From positions 1 to 64,000 of the forward strand of contig CACYRK010000005.1 in assembly GCA_902776835.1 (NCBI GenBank): 64,000 bases of DNA, written 5' to 3'. The notes under the pieces are model-generated. The model was not told the DNA's origin, made no database searches, and was given only the letters and a program-made list of their open reading frames with translations. The translations under genes were made by a program, and so were the position numbers. This document shows, piece after piece, positions 60,936 to 64,000 of this stretch (positions are counted from its first letter, which is position 1; each line of letters opens with the position of its first letter). The DNA comes from an uncultured Bacteroidales bacterium (lineage in GTDB: Bacteria > Bacteroidota > Bacteroidia > Bacteroidales > Muribaculaceae).

Positions 60936-61016
60936 AACCCAAATCGGTCATTAGAAATTCTGTTATGGTATAATTAGGGATAAAAAATACATAATACCGT
61001 TCTAATGACCGATTTG
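60936..61016. repeat. 24-base dispersed repeat copy 2 with inverted partner
   Basis: 60936-60959 is identical to 7652-7675. CAAATCGGTCATTAGAA (60940-60956) pairs perfectly with TTCTAATGACCGATTTG (61000-61016) around 43 AT-rich bases. The structure lies in the leader of the efflux operon. Confidence 0.7.
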
Positions 61017-61040
61017 AAATAAATAACAACGCTTAATATT

Positions 61041-62312
61041 ATGAAACGTGCTTTGAGTTTGATTTGCGTCGCCGCGATGGCCGTGGCCGCAGTGAGCCAG
61101 ACGCTCGAGCAGTGCCAGCAGGCCGCCGAGCGCAACTATCCGCTGATTGCCCGCTACGGCCTTATCGAAAAGACGACCGAACTGACCGTGGAGAGCATCG
61201 CCAACGTGTGGCTGCCCCAGGTGTCGGCCTCGGCGCAGGCCACCGTGCAGACCGACGTGCCGGAGTTCCCCGACGCCATGCGCAACGCCTACAGCCAGAT
61301 GGGTGTCGACATGAAGGGCCTGCGGCGCGACCAGTACCGCATCGGCGTGGATGTGCAACAACTCGTCTACGATGGCGGCGCGTCGGCCAACCGCCGCGAG
61401 GTGGCCCGGCAGCAGGGACAACTGCAGGCCGCGCAGACGACAGTCGACGTGTATCAGGTGCGACAGCGGGTCAACGACATGTATTTCGCCCTGCTGCTGG
61501 TCGAGGAGCAAATCGCATTGAACAACGACTTGCAGGAGCAACTGGCCGCCAGCGAGAAAAAGTTGCAGTCGATGTACCGTCACGGTACGGCTGCCGAGTG
61601 CGATTATCAGAACGTGCGCGCCGAGCGGCTCAATGCCGTGCAGCAGATGACCACGCTCAACTCGCAGCGCCAGGCGTTGCGACGCATGCTCGCCACATTC
61701 TGCGGCATCGAAATCACGTCGCTCACCAAACCAGCAGCAACGCCCGTCGCGGCCACGGCGGTAAGCCGGCCCGAACTCGACGCCATCGACGCCCAACTGC
61801 GGCTCATCGACGAGCGACAGAAAGCCGTCGACATCGCCTTGAAGCCGCAGGTGGGATTCTTCGCACAGGCTTTTTATGGCTATCCGGGCTTCGACATGTT
61901 TCACGACATGATGAGCCGCAACTGGACGCTCAACGCACTGGTGGGCGCACGAGTCACCTGGAACATTGGCGGACTGTACAACCGCAAGACCGACCTGGCA
62001 AAATTGCAACTCGAGCGTGAGTGGGCCGAGAACAGCCGCGACCTCTTCCTCTTTAATAATAACCTCGAGCAGGTGCAACTCAATGAGAGCATCGACCGCT
62101 ACAACCGACTGCTGCAGCAGGACGACGAGATAATCGCATTGCGGGCATCGATACGCCACGCCGCCGAGTCGAAACTCGCCCACGGCATCATCGACGCCAA
62201 CGACCTGGTGCGCGAGGTCACCGCCGAGAACGCCGCGCGAATCCAGCGCTCAATCCACGAGATCGAGATGCTGAAAGAAATCTATAATCTTAAATTTGTC
62301 ACCAATAATTAA
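61041..62312 (+). CDS. TolC-family outer membrane efflux protein
   Basis: This 423-residue outer membrane channel subunit has a signal peptide (MKRALSLICVAAMAVAAVS). The long alpha-helical hairpins of the TolC family are seen as two halves, each with a Leu/Ala/Gln heptad region (about 25-210 and 220-420). GMSRNWTLNALVGARVTWNI (about 300) is the strand segment. LAKLQLEREWAENSRDLFLF and ENAARIQRSIHEIEMLKEIY are periplasmic helix sequence. It is the first gene of a three-or-more-gene operon with a membrane fusion protein and an ABC ATPase. Confidence 0.9.
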   Translation: MKRALSLICVAAMAVAAVSQTLEQCQQAAERNYPLIARYGLIEKTTELTVESIANVWLPQVSASAQATVQTDVPEFPDAMRNAYSQMGVDMKGLRRDQYRIGVDVQQLVYDGGASANRREVARQQGQLQAAQTTVDVYQVRQRVNDMYFALLLVEEQIALNNDLQEQLAASEKKLQSMYRHGTAAECDYQNVRAERLNAVQQMTTLNSQRQALRRMLATFCGIEITSLTKPAATPVAATAVSRPELDAIDAQLRLIDERQKAVDIALKPQVGFFAQAFYGYPGFDMFHDMMSRNWTLNALVGARVTWNIGGLYNRKTDLAKLQLEREWAENSRDLFLFNNNLEQVQLNESIDRYNRLLQQDDEIIALRASIRHAAESKLAHGIIDANDLVREVTAENAARIQRSIHEIEMLKEIYNLKFVTNN

Positions 62313-62321
62313 TCACGCGAT

Positions 62322-63215
62322 ATGAGACGTATAACTATTATAGCCGCCGTTGCCATCGTCATGGCATCGTGCAACAAGACCAAGAAGGACTACGATGCCA
62401 CGGGCACTTTCGAGGCCACCGAGACGACGGTGTCGGCCGAGCAAAGCGGGCAACTGGTGCGCTTCTCGGTCGTCGAGGGCGAGAACGTGGACGACGGAAA
62501 AGAGGTGGGCCTGATCGACACCACACAGTTGTGGCTAAAAATCAAGCAACTCGACGCCACAAAAGCCACCTATCAGAGCCAAAAGCCCGATGTGGAGCGA
62601 CAAATTGCCGCCACACGACAACAACTCGCCACAGCGCGCAACGAGCAGCGCCGCTACAGCGAGTTGGTCAAGGACGGCGCCGCGCCACGCAAGATGCTCG
62701 ACGATGCCAACAGCCAGGTGCAGGTGTTGCAGAAACAACTCGACGCGCAATTGTCGGCTCTGCAAACGAGCACCAACGCCCTCAGCAAGCAGATGATCAC
62801 CGTCGACGTGCAGGTGAACCAACTGCTCGACCAAATCGCCAAGTGCCACATCTTCGCGCCGACGCGAGGCACCGTGATTGAGAAATACGTCGAGCAGGGC
62901 GAGTTTGTGACAGCCGGAAAGCCTCTGTTTAAAATCGCCGATGTGGACCAAATCTACATCCGCGCCTACGTCACATCGACGCAACTGCAGAACTTAAAAG
63001 TCGGGCAGCGGGTCAAGGTGTTCACCGACTATGGCGGCGGAAACCGCAAGGACTACGACGGCACGGTGACATGGATTTCGAGCCAGTCGGAGTTCACCCC
63101 CAAGAGCATCCTCACCGACGATGAGCGTGCCGACTTGGTCTATGCCGTGAAGATTGCCGTGAAAAACGACGGCTTTATCAAGATTGGTATGTATGGCGAA
63201 GTGAAATTCCAGTAA
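62322..63215 (+). CDS. HlyD-family membrane fusion protein, lipoprotein type
   Basis: The 297-residue protein links the inner-membrane pump to TolC. It has a lipoprotein signal (MRRITIIAAVAIVMASC, lipobox MASC). A biotinyl-lipoyl-like half motif (ETTVSAEQSGQLVRFSVVEG) follows, then a coiled coil (about 75-165, with PDVERQIAATRQQLATARNE) and the second half motif IFAPTRGTVIEKYVEQGEFV. The beta-barrel domain is at the end (VYAVKIAVKNDGFIKIGMYG). It starts 9 bases after the tolC stop and ends 4 bases before the ATPase gene. Confidence 0.92.
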   Translation: MRRITIIAAVAIVMASCNKTKKDYDATGTFEATETTVSAEQSGQLVRFSVVEGENVDDGKEVGLIDTTQLWLKIKQLDATKATYQSQKPDVERQIAATRQQLATARNEQRRYSELVKDGAAPRKMLDDANSQVQVLQKQLDAQLSALQTSTNALSKQMITVDVQVNQLLDQIAKCHIFAPTRGTVIEKYVEQGEFVTAGKPLFKIADVDQIYIRAYVTSTQLQNLKVGQRVKVFTDYGGGNRKDYDGTVTWISSQSEFTPKSILTDDERADLVYAVKIAVKNDGFIKIGMYGEVKFQ

Positions 63216-63219
63216 CGCG

Positions 63220-64000
63220 ATGAACGCTATCGAGGTCAATGGAGTAGGGAAGAACTACGGCAAGGTGCAGGCGCTGAGCGACGTCACGTTTGCCGTGCGC
63301 CAGGGCGAGGTGTTTGGACTCATCGGGCCCGACGGTGCCGGCAAGACGTCGATGTTCCGCATCCTGTGCACGCTGCTCAAGCCCGACAGCGGCACGGCAT
63401 CTGTGCTCGGCCACGACGTGGTGAGCCAATACAAGGCTGTGCGCCGCAAGGTGGGCTATATGCCCGGCCGATTCTCGCTCTATGACGACCTCACCGTGCG
63501 CGAGAACCTGGAGTTTTTCGCTACGCTCTTCGGCACCACCGTCGGTCAGGGCTACGACTTCATCAAGGCCATCTACAGCCAGATTGAGCGCTTCGACAAC
63601 CGCAAGGCGGGCGCCCTCTCGGGCGGCATGAAGCAGAAACTCGCTCTCAGTTGCGCATTGGTGCATCAGCCCGAGGTGCTTTTCCTCGACGAGCCCACTA
63701 CGGGTGTCGACCCGGTGAGCCGAAAGGAACTCTGGGAGATGCTCGGCTCGCTCAAGGAGCGCGGCATAACCATCGTGGCGGCAACGCCCTATCTCGACGA
63801 GGTGCGACGCTGTGAGCGGGTGGCCTTTCTCGACCATGGGCAGGTGCAGGGCATCGACACCCCCGAGGCCATTCTCGAGCGCTTCGCACATGTGTTCAAC
63901 CCGCCACCCGTGAGCCATGAGCAGGGGGGCGCATTGGCCGGCGATAATGTCATCGAGGTGGAGCATCTGGTCAAGGCGTTCGGCACGTTTCACGCCGTCG
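63220..64000 (+). CDS. ABC transporter ATPase, two-domain type, cut by the right edge
   Basis: From the ATG at 63220 the frame stays open to the edge (260 codons). The first ATPase domain is complete: Walker A GPDGAGKTSM (about 36-45), signature LSGGMKQKLALSCAL, Walker B VLFLDEPTTGVDP and the switch His replaced by AATPYLDEV. After a linker near FNPPPVSHEQGG a second domain begins with VIEVEHLVKAFGTFHAV. Two ATPase domains in one chain behind a TolC and an HlyD gene match the YbhF-type exporters (with YbhG as fusion protein). Permease genes are expected right of the window. Confidence 0.9.
   Translation, partial: MNAIEVNGVGKNYGKVQALSDVTFAVRQGEVFGLIGPDGAGKTSMFRILCTLLKPDSGTASVLGHDVVSQYKAVRRKVGYMPGRFSLYDDLTVRENLEFFATLFGTTVGQGYDFIKAIYSQIERFDNRKAGALSGGMKQKLALSCALVHQPEVLFLDEPTTGVDPVSRKELWEMLGSLKERGITIVAATPYLDEVRRCERVAFLDHGQVQGIDTPEAILERFAHVFNPPPVSHEQGGALAGDNVIEVEHLVKAFGTFHAV

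Overview
The window looks like a chromosomal segment from a fairly GC-rich gut-type Bacteroidales (Bacteroidota). The evidence is: repeated TAnnTTTG promoter boxes with weak upstream boxes, many Sec or lipoprotein signal peptides, short 'gliding/T9SS-like' C-terminal tails, a DPP-IV, a DUF3667 protein, starch-binding secreted proteins, and several Bacteroidales-style gene pairs. I cannot fix the genus from the sequence alone.

Layout. 1-4200 is an AT-rich type I restriction-modification locus on the minus strand (hsdM, a Fic protein, hsdS, and a gene cut by the left edge). 4500-8730 holds an acetyltransferase, a truncated/chimeric DUF3667 gene, an MBL hydrolase, a flavodoxin-like reductase and a lipoprotein. 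8926-12547 is an etfB-etfA-acyl-CoA dehydrogenase operon. 12825-19356 holds a small winged-helix-like protein, a secreted starch-binding protein, a GH31 glycosidase and a nitroreductase, separated by repeat-rich intergenic DNA. 19521-26564 is one long minus-strand operon: four PAP2 phosphatase paralogues, a leucine-rich-repeat protein, RarA and a methyltransferase. 27085-32989 holds a LUD protein, a MATE pump, DeoD, a secreted unknown and NhaC. 33056-33968 is a small AT-rich DUF3990/DUF3791 cassette that looks like an ADP-ribosyltransferase toxin-antitoxin type system. 34159-44656 holds two secreted EEP-family phosphodiesterases, DPP-IV, MiaA, ParC, an outer-membrane-type unknown, an S41 protease and a secreted unknown.

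44798-59416 is the metabolic centrepiece: a minus-strand operon of fifteen genes with one visible promoter upstream and a strong terminator at the end. It encodes lysine fermentation to acetate, butyrate and ammonia: KamA, KamB, KamC, KamD, KamE, Kdd, Kce, Kal, both CoA-transferase subunits, crotonase, 3-hydroxybutyryl-CoA dehydrogenase, butyryl-CoA dehydrogenase and its own EtfBA. The CoA-transferase subunits sit at opposite ends of the operon. An AraC regulator lies just upstream. The window ends in a TolC / membrane-fusion / ABC efflux operon cut by the right edge.

The intergenic DNA carries fourteen copies of a palindromic element with a fixed GGGACnGT-type core and arms that change from locus to locus but stay self-complementary. 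It also carries several arrays of 8, 9 or 14 bp period, and a 24 bp repeat at two loci 53 kb apart. No tRNA, rRNA, CRISPR array, transposase or integrase gene was seen.
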